Positions 7,707 to 15,909 of a stretch of 51,761 nt of DNA are shown one piece after another. The stretch is from DATADF01 sp046263155 (GTDB lineage Bacteria; Actinomycetota; CADDZG01; WHSQ01). Position 1 is the first letter of the stretch. Each line of letters begins with the position of its first letter. The position numbers and the translations under genes were made by a program. The notes under the pieces are model-generated. The model was given only the letters and a program-made list of their open reading frames with translations, made no database searches and was not told where the DNA came from. The DNA is taken from contig JBHELF010000066.1 in NCBI GenBank assembly GCA_046263155.1, forward strand, positions 1 through 51,761, read 5' to 3'.

Positions 7707-7834
7707 TCCGCCGTAACCTTTGCCCCGACCAGGGTGCTGTGGCAGGATGCCTCCCGATCCGGCCCGGCAGGCGGCCGGGTAGCACCGGACATCCAGTCGC
7801 GAACGGCTGGGCGGGACACCACTAAAGGAGGGTC

Positions 7835-8965
7835 ATGAGGGGGAGGCTGAGTCGCGGCGCGATCGTCGCCGTCTTTCTCAGCACGCTCCTCATCCCGGCC
7901 GTCGGCTCGTACGCCGACTCGACCACCCTCAACGATCTCGAGCGGGCGAACTCTCGGCTTCAGGACAAGCTCGACCGGATCCGCAGCTCGATACAGATCC
8001 ACGAGGGCCAGGCCGGCACACTCGAGCAAGAGGTAAGGACTCTGGATGCCGAGATCATGGCCCTGCGCAGTGAGGTCGAACGCCTGAACGCAGAGATCAT
8101 CGATGTCGAGGCAAAGGTACGCAGCGCGCAGGCTCGGATAGATGCCACCCAATCGGAGATCGACGGGATCCACGACCTCGCTACGGCTCAAGCGGTCGCG
8201 CTCTACAAAGCCGGCGCGACCGACACGCTCAATGCGTTGCTCGATTCTCGAAGCCTTGCCGACCTAGATACGCGGCTTCAGATGTTGGGCGTCGCCGCCC
8301 AGGAGAGCACCGGCGCTCTCATCCGCTACGGACGCCTGCGCGTAACCATCGAGGCCCAGCATCGAGAGCTTTTCGCATACAAACGAGAGCTCAACGACCG
8401 GATCGCTCGCAGGAAAGTCGTGCTCGGCGATCTGGATGCCCGCTACGCCAAGCAGAAGGCCGCGCTGACCAAGCTCGAGGCACGCCTGGCGGAGGAACAT
8501 CATCACGAGGGCAGCCTCGAGGCCAAGTCCGCCCAACTCGGGGCGTTGATCCGCGCGGCCCAGGCCCGGCGCGCGGTCGAGAACCTCGGGACCTCATCTC
8601 AGGGATTCATGTGGCCGCTGAACGGTCCCATCACGTCGTACTACGGGGAGCGGTGGGGCCGGATGCACACAGGGGTGGACATCAATGGGTATACCGGACA
8701 GCCGGTCGTGTCCTCGAAAGCCGGCCGCGTCATCCTGGCCTCTTATTACTCGGGCTACGGGAACTGCGTAATCATCGATCACGGCGGGGGCTTCTCGACT
8801 CTGTACGCGCATCTATCCGACTTCGCGGTATCCGTCGGCGAGGACGTGGGCCAGGCGCAGATCGTCGGGGATGTCGGCTGCACCGGAAACTGCTACGGCG
8901 ATCACCTGCACTTCGAGGTGCGCATCAACGGGTCCCCGGTGGATCCGCTCGACTACCTTCCTTAG
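7835..8965 (+). CDS. Secreted coiled-coil M23 (LytM-type) peptidase, EnvC-like
   Basis: The product has 376 residues. A signal peptide covers about 1-27. A long coiled coil runs from about 30 to 250 (heptad-rich, many E/R/L). The C-terminal M23 domain carries the zinc motifs HTGVD (about 277-281) and HLHFE near 355. The architecture matches murein hydrolase activators and cell-separation endopeptidases that cleave peptidoglycan cross-links outside the membrane. All zinc ligands look present, so the enzyme may be active rather than only an activator. AAAGGAGG precedes the ATG. The leader is long and full of dyads. The cupredoxin gene follows 68 bases later. Confidence 0.9.
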   Translation: MRGRLSRGAIVAVFLSTLLIPAVGSYADSTTLNDLERANSRLQDKLDRIRSSIQIHEGQAGTLEQEVRTLDAEIMALRSEVERLNAEIIDVEAKVRSAQARIDATQSEIDGIHDLATAQAVALYKAGATDTLNALLDSRSLADLDTRLQMLGVAAQESTGALIRYGRLRVTIEAQHRELFAYKRELNDRIARRKVVLGDLDARYAKQKAALTKLEARLAEEHHHEGSLEAKSAQLGALIRAAQARRAVENLGTSSQGFMWPLNGPITSYYGERWGRMHTGVDINGYTGQPVVSSKAGRVILASYYSGYGNCVIIDHGGGFSTLYAHLSDFAVSVGEDVGQAQIVGDVGCTGNCYGDHLHFEVRINGSPVDPLDYLP

Positions 8966-9033
8966 ATCAGACAACCCGGCCCCCACTCGGGGCGTCCTTC
9001 TTTTCGACTATTCCCAGCGAAAGGAGGACCGCG

Positions 9034-9627
9034 GTGACCGCGTGGCGGGGACTTCTGGTGCTCTTGTTCTGCCTCCTTATCTCCGGTGCCGCGACCGGCG
9101 CCGCCTCGGCAGGAGGTGGCGGCGGCGGCTGCTACGGCCTCCAGACAGACGAGGCGACGACGTCGGTCTCACTGAAGGCGCTTTGTTTCTCGCCGACGGT
9201 GGTCCACATCGAGTCCGGAGATACCGTCACCTGGACCAATCGAGAGCGAGCTCCGCACACCGTCACAGGTGTCACTCAGTACTGGGGGAGCGGCGCGCTC
9301 GAGAAAGGAGACGCCGCCACCTTTCGCTTCGACGCGCCCGGCACCTATCCATACTTCTGTCAATTTCATCTCGGGATGATCGGAGCGGTCGTCGTGGGAG
9401 ACGGAGTGGGGCCGGCTGAGATGAGACGCCCGTCCGAAGCCGTGAGTCGGATCAAGTCGGCAGGGATGCTGCCGCTGCCTGAGGAGAGAGCCCCTTCGGA
9501 ATCCACCAACGCCGGCTTCCGCTGGCGTCCGCTGGGGATGTTCGCGGCGTGGGTCGTCGTGGTCCTGGTTGCGATTACCGTTCTTCGGATCGGACGTCGC
9601 GGGACGCGCGAGTCGATCGAATCGTAA
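9034..9627 (+). CDS. Membrane-anchored cupredoxin (plastocyanin-like copper protein)
   Basis: The 197-residue protein begins at a GTG preceded by AAAGGAGG; a longer reading from 8611 only extends antiparallel or out-of-frame sequence of the M23 gene. A signal peptide (about 1-26) precedes a glycine stretch and a cupredoxin fold with all four type-1 copper ligands visible: H75, C109, H112 and M115 in CQFHLGM. A proline/serine linker leads to a C-terminal transmembrane segment (about 168-185) with a basic tail inside. It is probably an extracytoplasmic one-electron carrier or copper-binding protein. Its redox partner is not evident here. Confidence 0.85.
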   Translation: MTAWRGLLVLLFCLLISGAATGAASAGGGGGGCYGLQTDEATTSVSLKALCFSPTVVHIESGDTVTWTNRERAPHTVTGVTQYWGSGALEKGDAATFRFDAPGTYPYFCQFHLGMIGAVVVGDGVGPAEMRRPSEAVSRIKSAGMLPLPEERAPSESTNAGFRWRPLGMFAAWVVVVLVAITVLRIGRRGTRESIES

Positions 9628-9631
9628 GGTC

Positions 9632-9670
9632 CGCAAAAAGAAAGGGCCCGCCGACCAACCGGCGGGCCCT
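9632..9670 (-). terminator. Intrinsic terminator after groES
   Basis: An 11-bp perfect stem (9643-9653 with 9660-9670, six-base loop) is followed on the minus strand by TTTCTTTTT. It lies 16 bases beyond the groES stop and also separates groES from the convergent cupredoxin gene. Confidence 0.85.
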
Positions 9671-9685
9671 CGGTCAAAGGAGTGT

Positions 9686-9994
9686 CTAGCCGACGACCGC
9701 GAGGACGTCGCGTGCGGAGAGGATGAGAAGCTCTTCGCCCTCGAGCTTGATCTCCGTGCCGCCGTACTTGGAGTAGATGACTCGGTCGCCCTCTTTGATA
9801 TCCATCGGGATCAGCTCACCTGCGTCGGACCGCTTGCCGGGTCCCACCGCGAGCACGGTGCCCTCCTGCGGCTTCTCCTTCGCGGTGTCGGGGATGACGA
9901 TCCCGGACACGGTCGTCTCCTCGCCCTCCTCCGGGCGGACGAGGATGCGGTCCTCGAGGGGCTTGATCGTCTTGTTCTTGGTCGCTGTCGCCAT
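9686..9994 (-). CDS. groES: Co-chaperonin GroES (Cpn10)
   Basis: The 102-residue co-chaperonin caps GroEL during folding. The mobile-loop region around GEETTVSGIVIPDTAKEKP and the conserved KYGGTEI and ILSARDVLAV segments are present, and length is normal. AGGAGG precedes the ATG. The gene is monocistronic here: a CIRCE operator lies upstream and an intrinsic terminator follows directly. No groEL is in the window, so the partner chaperonin must be encoded elsewhere. Confidence 0.97.
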   Translation of the reverse strand: MATATKNKTIKPLEDRILVRPEEGEETTVSGIVIPDTAKEKPQEGTVLAVGPGKRSDAGELIPMDIKEGDRVIYSKYGGTEIKLEGEELLILSARDVLAVVG

Positions 9995-10026
9995 TCGTTA
10001 CCTCCTGCTCCAACAGTTAGGAGCCG

Positions 10027-10053
10027 TTAGCACTCTGCTTGATCGAGTGCTAA
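10027..10053 (-). promoter_or_regulatory. CIRCE operator (HrcA-binding site) of groES
   Basis: TTAGCACTC-N9-GAGTGCTAA is an exact match to the CIRCE consensus. It overlaps the start of the predicted transcript, so HrcA should repress groES until heat or misfolding stress. Confidence 0.97.
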
Positions 10054-10082
10054 ATGTAGCCGCTCCCCGAGCGCCCGGTCAA
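10053..10082 (-). promoter_or_regulatory. Sigma-70-type promoter of groES
   Basis: TTGACC (10082-10077), an 18-base spacer and TACATT (10058-10053) lie immediately before CIRCE on the minus strand, giving a transcription start inside the operator. Confidence 0.7.
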
Positions 10083-10150
10083 ACGGCCCGGAACCGGGCC
10101 GATCTCGCGGCTCGGCATCCCGCGGAGGTTGCGGCGAGGTCGCGCTCCTC

Positions 10151-11248
10151 CTAGATGCCCAGCAAGAGGTTGGGATCGGGAGCAACGTCGAGCGAGTGGT
10201 AGATCCCGCGGCGAAGCATCGCCGTGCCGCAGGCGGCCACCATGGCTGCGTTATCGGTGCACAGCTCCAGCGGCGGCACATGGAGGCTGATTCCACGCTC
10301 GGCGCAGACGTCGGCGAGTCCCTGCCGCAGACCGGAGTTGGCCGCGACGCCTCCGCAGAGGAAGACCCGCTCGGCCCCTGTGTGGTCCGCGGCGGCCATC
10401 GTCTTGGCGACCTGAACGTCGACAACGGCCTGCTGAAAGGAGGCGGCGACGTCTTCCACCGAGATCTCCTCTTCATTTGCTTCCATCTTGCGCACATAGT
10501 TGATGACCGCCGTCTTAAGCCCTGAATACGAAACGTTGAATCCAGGATCGTCGAGCATGGCGCGCGGAAACTTGACCGCCTCACGATCGCCCAGTAGCGA
10601 AAGTCGATCGATCTCGGGACCCCCCGGATAGTCGAGTCCGAGGAAGCGGGCTACCTTGTCGAACGCTTCCCCCGCCGCATCGTCGATCGTGCCGCCCAGA
10701 AGCTCGTACCGGCCATGGTCCTCAGCGTCTACCAGCAGAGTGTGGCCGCCGGAGATGATCAGCGCGAGCGCCGGAAAACGTGCGTCCGGGTCGGCGAGAA
10801 GATTTGAGTACAGGTGAGCCTCGAGATGGTTGACGCCGACGAACGGCACTTCCAGCACCGCCGCGATGGATTTTGCTTCCGCGACGCCCACGAGCAACGA
10901 ACCGATCAATCCGGGTCCACGAGTCGCCGCGACGGCGTCCAGATCCCAGAATGTGGCGTCGGCTTGCAGGAGTGCCTCGCCGAGGGCCGGCGTAAGTGCT
11001 TCGACATGAGCGCGAGCAGCGATCTCGGGCACGATCCCCCCATACTCGCCGTGGAGATTGGTCTGCGAGCCCACAACGTTAGACAGAATCTCTCGCCCGC
11101 CGCGCACCACGGCAGCCGAAGTTTCATCGCACGAAGTCTCGATGCCGAGAACGAGGGCGTCCTCGTCCCACTCTCCAATCGGCTGCCTGCGGACATCCGG
11201 AGCAGGAAGCGTTGCGACGGGCGTGGCCTCGCGCGTGCCTTCGATCAT
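10151..11248 (-). CDS. tsaD: tRNA N6-threonylcarbamoyladenosine synthase subunit TsaD
   Basis: This 365-residue ASKHA protein transfers threonylcarbamoyl to A37 of ANN-decoding tRNAs. The core starts at LVLGIETSCDET (about 32). Iron ligands H141 and H145 lie in NHLEAH, and CTDNAAM occurs near the C-terminus. About 30 residues precede the conserved core, longer than usual; the ATG is nevertheless coupled to the rimI stop by an ATGA overlap. It completes the tsaE-tsaB-rimI-tsaD set. Confidence 0.96.
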   Translation of the reverse strand: MIEGTREATPVATLPAPDVRRQPIGEWDEDALVLGIETSCDETSAAVVRGGREILSNVVGSQTNLHGEYGGIVPEIAARAHVEALTPALGEALLQADATFWDLDAVAATRGPGLIGSLLVGVAEAKSIAAVLEVPFVGVNHLEAHLYSNLLADPDARFPALALIISGGHTLLVDAEDHGRYELLGGTIDDAAGEAFDKVARFLGLDYPGGPEIDRLSLLGDREAVKFPRAMLDDPGFNVSYSGLKTAVINYVRKMEANEEEISVEDVAASFQQAVVDVQVAKTMAAADHTGAERVFLCGGVAANSGLRQGLADVCAERGISLHVPPLELCTDNAAMVAACGTAMLRRGIYHSLDVAPDPNLLLGI

Positions 11249-11793
11249 CGCCGACTCTGGAGCCGATCGAGCTCAGAACGAATTCGACCGAGACGTAATC
11301 GATACTCGGTGGATCCTGCGTCCTCGACGGTCATCACGAGGGCGTCCTCGTTTGTCTCGATGTAGTAACCCTTGCGGACACCAACCACGGAGAATCCGAA
11401 CTTCGCGTACATCTCTTGCGCGTTCGGATTCGACACACGCACCTCGAGGGATATGACCGCGCAGCCGCGGGCGATCGCCTCCGTGATGATCGCAAGCAGC
11501 AAGCGAGTTCCGATCTTCAGCCGGTGAAATTCGGGGTGCACGGCGATGTTGGTCACGTGGGCCTCACCCGGCATAAACATCATGCCGGCGTATCCGACGA
11601 CCTCGCCCTCATAGCGAGCCACCAGATATGTGCGAGTGGATCGCTGTGCAAGCTCGGAGAGAAAAAGCGATGTGCTCCAGGGGCGGGGATAGACGCGTGA
11701 TTCGATGGACATGACACGGCGCAGGTGGCGTCGTCGCATCCGATCGATCTCGATCTCGGGCAAATCATGGCTCGGCCGGCGCGCTAAGGCCAT
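11245..11793 (-). CDS. rimI: GNAT acetyltransferase RimI (ribosomal protein alanine acetyltransferase family)
   Basis: From the preferred ATG at 11793 the product has 182 residues. It shows the RimI pattern: RVYPRPWS, NIAVHPEFHRLKIGTRLL (acetyl-CoA motif A), LEVRVSNPNAQEMYAKFGF and VGVRKGYY. The open frame extends to 11946, but that part overlaps tsaB and does not look like RimI. The start is 14 bases after the tsaB stop, with GAGGCGG as a possible ribosome-binding site. RimI often sits with tsaB and tsaD in actinobacteria. The substrate may be S18 or other N-termini. Confidence 0.88.
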   Translation of the reverse strand: MALARRPSHDLPEIEIDRMRRRHLRRVMSIESRVYPRPWSTSLFLSELAQRSTRTYLVARYEGEVVGYAGMMFMPGEAHVTNIAVHPEFHRLKIGTRLLLAIITEAIARGCAVISLEVRVSNPNAQEMYAKFGFSVVGVRKGYYIETNEDALVMTVEDAGSTEYRLRLGRIRSELDRLQSRR

Positions 11794-11806
11794 GCGATGG
11801 ACCGCC

Positions 11807-12514
11807 TCATGCTCGACTCCCGCGGATCCGGTCCCACTCGATCGGTTTCGCCGAGCGTCGCAGGTAGAGAGGCTGCAGGTCAAACAGGGAATCGAAATCC
11901 TCACGGAACATACGCGGGATCGCCAATTCCACCAACGCCCGAGCATCGGGAAAGGCGTGGCTCATGGATCCGATCTCGATGACCGACCCGGCCTCCTCGA
12001 AGATCTCCCGGTAGAGGAGGGCACCGTTACCGACCATGAGCACTTCCTCCGGCCTCGAGGAGATGCCTACGGAAAGTCGCTCGGGAGTCTCGATGGCGTG
12101 CTTGCTCATCCGCTGAATTCCACCCGGCGAGGACCGATAGAAGGCGTGAAAGACCTTGTTTCGGCGCGCGTCGAGCACGGCACAGATCGTCTTCGCCGCA
12201 TAACGAACCTCGTAAGCGACGAGATCGAGACTCGCGAGCCCCACGATCGGCACCGATAGAGCCTGCGCCAGAGCTTTGGCGGTTGCCACTCCGACGCGCA
12301 TGCCTGAGTAAAGACCCGGACCCAGGCCCACCGCGACCCCCCCGAGATTGCGATAGCCGAGACCGGCCTCATCCAAGCAGAATCTAATGGCGGGTAAGAG
12401 AAACTCGTTATAGCTCGCGCCGCGGGAAACCATCGCGCTTGCGACCACGCCTTGCTCGGACCCGATGGCCACGCTCGCCTGAGGAGTGGACGTCTCGATG
12501 CCTAGAACAAGCAT
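11807..12514 (-). CDS. tsaB: t6A biosynthesis protein TsaB
   Basis: The 235-residue ASKHA-fold partner of TsaD starts LVLGIETSTPQASVA and contains GLGPGLYSGMRVGVATAKALA, both diagnostic. It scaffolds the TsaD-TsaB-TsaE complex and lacks the TsaD iron ligands, as expected. Its start lies one base after the tsaE stop. Confidence 0.95.
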   Translation of the reverse strand: MLVLGIETSTPQASVAIGSEQGVVASAMVSRGASYNEFLLPAIRFCLDEAGLGYRNLGGVAVGLGPGLYSGMRVGVATAKALAQALSVPIVGLASLDLVAYEVRYAAKTICAVLDARRNKVFHAFYRSSPGGIQRMSKHAIETPERLSVGISSRPEEVLMVGNGALLYREIFEEAGSVIEIGSMSHAFPDARALVELAIPRMFREDFDSLFDLQPLYLRRSAKPIEWDRIRGSRA

Positions 12515-13072
12515 CTACCCCATCTCCTGAGGAGGGGAGTCGAAGAAGCGCGGCGAGTCCGCGGCCTCGACGGTCGCCGCGAGCAACGTCTCCGCGGTGT
12601 CTCGCATCGCCTGCAGCTTTGGAATCCATTCGACGCCGTGGGGCCGAAACATGAACGGCCTTTCGTTCTCCGGTCGACCGTCGGCACTTCTCCGGATGTC
12701 GATCTCAAGGTAACGCTTGGGCAGAAGGGGCCCCACGGCCTCGCCCCATTCGAGAAGCAAGATCGCGCCCGGGTCTAAGAGCTCGTCAAATCCCAGATCC
12801 AACACCTCTTGAATGGAGTTCAAGCGGTAGACGTCGAGATGCATGATGGGATAGCGACCCTCGTACTCGTGGACAATCGTGAAAGTAGGGCTCGTCACCT
12901 GACGCTGAACTCCGAGTGCCGCCGCGATTCCCTGGACGAGAGTGGTCTTGCCGGCTCCAAGCTCTCCGCCCAAACTGACGACATCCCCGGGAAGCAGCAA
13001 AGGGCCCAGGGCTGCTCCCAGGATGCGGGTCTCATCGGGGGATTGAGTGGTCACCCAGAGGGCCCGGTCCAT
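12515..13072 (-). CDS. tsaE: t6A biosynthesis ATPase TsaE
   Basis: The 185-residue P-loop ATPase has Walker A GELGAGKTTLVQG, TSPTF, the YHxD-like segment MHLDVYRL and LLEWGE. It drives cycling of the TsaBD complex. The C-terminus is some 30 residues longer than the shortest homologues. The start codon shares one base with the TGA of the uracil-DNA glycosylase gene. Confidence 0.95.
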   Translation of the reverse strand: MDRALWVTTQSPDETRILGAALGPLLLPGDVVSLGGELGAGKTTLVQGIAAALGVQRQVTSPTFTIVHEYEGRYPIMHLDVYRLNSIQEVLDLGFDELLDPGAILLLEWGEAVGPLLPKRYLEIDIRRSADGRPENERPFMFRPHGVEWIPKLQAMRDTAETLLAATVEAADSPRFFDSPPQEMG

Positions 13073-13749
13073 CAGAAGAGTCCGAGCTGCTCGCCCTGCG
13101 GTTCGGCGGCTCCTTCCCGGGGTGAGTCGGCCTGGCGCGCAGCGCGAACTTCATCCAGCAGGTGCCGCACCGTTCGGAGGTCCTCGCGGATCGCATCGAT
13201 GGGGTTGTTGCCGCCGAAGCGCCCGCCTCTCAGCGCGGCGGCCGGGTGATATGTCGGCACGACCGTCGCGTCCCGGCGCACGTAACGCCGGCCGCGCGCG
13301 CGTGTGATCCCGACGGCCTCCTCGAGAATGAACTTAGTCGCGAAATTGCCCAGAGTGACGATGATGCTCGGTCGCATGTGGGCGATCTGAGCCTCGAGCC
13401 ACGGCCGGCACGCCTCGATCTCATCCGGCAAGGGGTCCCGGTTGCCGGGCGGGCGGCACTTAACGACATTGACGATGGCGACCTGAGAACGATCTAACCC
13501 AACCTCCCCCAGAAGCCGATCGAGGAGCTGCCCGGCGGCCCCCACGAAAGGCTTCCCTTGCTGGTCCTCGTGAAAGCCCGGGCCTTCGCCGATGAACAGC
13601 ACGTCGGCATCGAGGTTGCCGTCGGCCCACACCACCTGCGTCCGTCCGTCCGCAAGCCGGCAGCGAGTGCAAGCCAAAGCTGCCTCGCGAACTCGATTCA
13701 AGTCGGGGCGCGCCGGAGCAGAGATGTCGGAAGAGAGCATGGTAGTCAC
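13072..13749 (-). CDS. Family 4 uracil-DNA glycosylase (iron-sulfur)
   Basis: The 225-residue enzyme removes uracil from DNA. The four [4Fe-4S] cysteines are visible as C27, C30, C98 and C114. Motif 1 is GEGPGFHED (54-62), close to the family 4 pattern rather than family 5. The HPAAALR motif is near the C-terminus. Start may be the GTG at 13749 or the ATG three codons later. It is coupled to tsaE by a one-base overlap and precedes the t6A genes. Confidence 0.92.
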   Translation of the reverse strand: MTTMLSSDISAPARPDLNRVREAALACTRCRLADGRTQVVWADGNLDADVLFIGEGPGFHEDQQGKPFVGAAGQLLDRLLGEVGLDRSQVAIVNVVKCRPPGNRDPLPDEIEACRPWLEAQIAHMRPSIIVTLGNFATKFILEEAVGITRARGRRYVRRDATVVPTYHPAAALRGGRFGGNNPIDAIREDLRTVRHLLDEVRAARQADSPREGAAEPQGEQLGLF

Positions 13750-13768
13750 AGTAAACCCTAGGCGCGCC

Positions 13769-14872
13769 TCAGACTAGAAGGTTGCCGTCCTCCATCAAGA
13801 CATCGCCGTCCACACTGATACGTCCCCCGCGTCTGAGATCACAGACCATGTCCCAGTGGACGGCGGACTCGTTCGTCCCGCCACACTCGGGATACGAGGC
13901 ACCAACGGCGAGATGCACGGTCCCACCGATCTTCTCGTCGAGAAGGATCTCGCCGGTGAACTTGGTGACACCGTAGTTGGTGCCGATTCCAAGCTCTCCG
14001 AGAACGCGAGCTCCCGGATCGGTGTCGAGAGTTTGAAGTAGGAATTTCTCGTTCACCTGGGCGGAGGCCTCCACCACCTGACCATCTTCGAAAATCAACT
14101 TGATCCCTTCAACCGAGCGGCCGCCGTAGATCGCCGGATAGCTGAACGTGACATGGCCCCGAGTTTTCGTCTCTATCGGCGCCGTGAAAATCTCACCGTC
14201 CGGGAAGTTGTAGTCACCATTGGCGGCAATGAACTTCCTATCGGAGACATCCAGGTAGAGATCGGTTCCCTCTCCCTCCAGGTGCACTTCCGATCGACCC
14301 TTCATCCACTCGATCATGCGGTCATGATGCTCGGCGACCTTCTTCCACTCGGCGATCGGGTCCTCGCTATTCACGAGACATGCGTCGTAGTAAAAGTCCT
14401 CGTACTCATCGAGGCTCATCTGCGCTTCCATGGCAAAGGCCTCGGTGGGAAAGAGCGTGACGTTCCAGCGCCACACCCCTTCCGCAGAGCGCTGCATGTA
14501 GCGATCGAACAGCGGCTTGCGAGCGCGAGATCGCAACACCTGTCTGGAGGGATCGATGTTCGAGAGCTGGCGCGTGTTGACCTCGCTCAAGATAGTGATC
14601 GACACGTCGACGTTTTCGTAGATCCACCAATCCGAGCCCCAGATGAATCCGAGTTGCTCATCATTCGCGCGTCGGAACAAGATCGGCTCTGATCGGGGAA
14701 GGGAGATCTGTAGCTTCGGGTGCGCGCCCCGGTCTAGAAGTCGCCGGTAGACGGCGAGGATCAAAGGCTCGGCCACGGGCGAACCGGTCACCAGCGCCTT
14801 CTCGCCCTCCTTAACCTTGAGCGAGTAGTCGACCAGGATTTCGGCAACCGCTTCCACACGGGAATCCGACAT
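13769..14872 (-). CDS. M29-family aminopeptidase
   Basis: From ATG at 14872 the product has 367 residues. It matches the thermophilic metallopeptidase family M29: NFPDGEIFTAP, GELGIGTN and the C-terminal metal-binding stretch around DEKIGGTVHLAVG, SYPECGG and HWDMV. It should trim N-terminal residues from peptides using a co-catalytic metal pair. The start shares one base with the TGA of the upstream alpha/beta hydrolase; an open frame continuing to 14977 lies inside that gene and is not used. Confidence 0.92.
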   Translation of the reverse strand: MSDSRVEAVAEILVDYSLKVKEGEKALVTGSPVAEPLILAVYRRLLDRGAHPKLQISLPRSEPILFRRANDEQLGFIWGSDWWIYENVDVSITILSEVNTRQLSNIDPSRQVLRSRARKPLFDRYMQRSAEGVWRWNVTLFPTEAFAMEAQMSLDEYEDFYYDACLVNSEDPIAEWKKVAEHHDRMIEWMKGRSEVHLEGEGTDLYLDVSDRKFIAANGDYNFPDGEIFTAPIETKTRGHVTFSYPAIYGGRSVEGIKLIFEDGQVVEASAQVNEKFLLQTLDTDPGARVLGELGIGTNYGVTKFTGEILLDEKIGGTVHLAVGASYPECGGTNESAVHWDMVCDLRRGGRISVDGDVLMEDGNLLV

Positions 14873-15909
14873 CAGGCTCCTCTTTGGGATTTCGAGCGGC
14901 CCAGCGTATCGTCGAGAAAGCGCTCCAGCACGACGTTGAAATCCCGATGCCGCTCCATCATCGCCATATGGCCGCATCTTTCGAAAAGGTGCAATTCAGA
15001 CTTGGGCAGGTGCTCTCCTAGGTACTGCGAGGCGTCGGCGATCGTGATCCGGTCACTGGTCCCACCCACGACAAGAGCCGGCACGTTGATGTCGCCGACC
15101 ACGCCGCTGACATCGAACTCCCGGTAGCACTTCAGCAGATCAAAAATGACATCGGTGGGCGTCTCGGCCAGCATGTCGTAGGTGAAGTCGATCTGTTTGG
15201 CTGAGGCCCATCTGCCGAAACCCGCCAGTGCCACCGTCCAGAAGACGGCATCGGAGGGGCGGATGATCTTTCTCAAATTGTCGACGTAGGCCGCCTGTGT
15301 CCCGATGAAGTCGAGGGGTTTGCGGACCATTCGCTCGATTCGGGCCACCAGCGCCCCTCCGGCGAGAGTCTCGGTCGCGGGTCGGTAGGTGGTGTTGACG
15401 AGAGCGATTCCTTTGACGCGCTCTCCGAGCTCGGACAAGTGACGGACGCAGTAGTCCAGCACGACCATGCCCCCGGTCGAATGGCCGACTAAGACAACTT
15501 CCTGTAGCCCGCAGTCATCGAGAACGAGAGCCAGATCCTCGGCGAGTCTCGCCATCGTGTAGCCGTCATCGCCTTTGGGTTGAGAGAGCCCGTGGCCTCG
15601 TAGGTCGAAGAAGACGAGACGGTGATCGCCGACGCCCTGAAGTTGGTAGTACCAGGCATCGGTCCGCAAGGCGAGCCCATGCAGAAAAACGACGCCTCGT
15701 CTGGCCTCGGGTCCCGCTTCCTCGACAAAGATGCGAGCGCCGTCGCCGAGCTCCAGCGTGCGGCTCCGAACACCTCGTCTCTTGCCGAACGCCTCCCCCG
15801 CCTCGGGGTCGTTTCGTCGTCGACGCTTGATAAGCGACCTCTGAGCGACGGCCGCGAAGCCGACGCCGGCGGCTGCCACACCGAGGGCGGCGAGGCTACG
15901 CCGATTCAC
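14872..15909 (-). CDS. Alpha/beta-fold hydrolase with N-terminal membrane anchor
   Basis: This 345-residue hydrolase has a short hydrophobic N-terminal segment (about 7-24), probably an anchor. The catalytic triad is inferred from the nucleophile in GHSTGG, an aspartate in GTSDRIT and the histidine in FERCGHMAMMERH; HGLALRTDAWYY provides the oxyanion region. Substrate is unknown; an esterase, lipase or peptidase is possible. A GTG start at 15909 overlaps the end of alr by 14 bases. Confidence 0.85.
   Translation of the reverse strand: MNRRSLAALGVAAAGVGFAAVAQRSLIKRRRRNDPEAGEAFGKRRGVRSRTLELGDGARIFVEEAGPEARRGVVFLHGLALRTDAWYYQLQGVGDHRLVFFDLRGHGLSQPKGDDGYTMARLAEDLALVLDDCGLQEVVLVGHSTGGMVVLDYCVRHLSELGERVKGIALVNTTYRPATETLAGGALVARIERMVRKPLDFIGTQAAYVDNLRKIIRPSDAVFWTVALAGFGRWASAKQIDFTYDMLAETPTDVIFDLLKCYREFDVSGVVGDINVPALVVGGTSDRITIADASQYLGEHLPKSELHLFERCGHMAMMERHRDFNVVLERFLDDTLGRSKSQRGA

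Noticed and set aside
7624..7834. c-di-AMP (ydaO-type) riboswitch before the M23 peptidase
   Set aside because: The gene context fits, but the conserved blocks I know for this class (GGGGAACC-like, GGGUGAAUC-like, CAGCUAACC-like) are not present on either strand.
13440..13460. GGGCGGGCGG stretch resembling the dispersed repeat
   Set aside because: It encodes the conserved KCRPPGNRD motif of the uracil-DNA glycosylase on the minus strand, so the similarity is coincidental.
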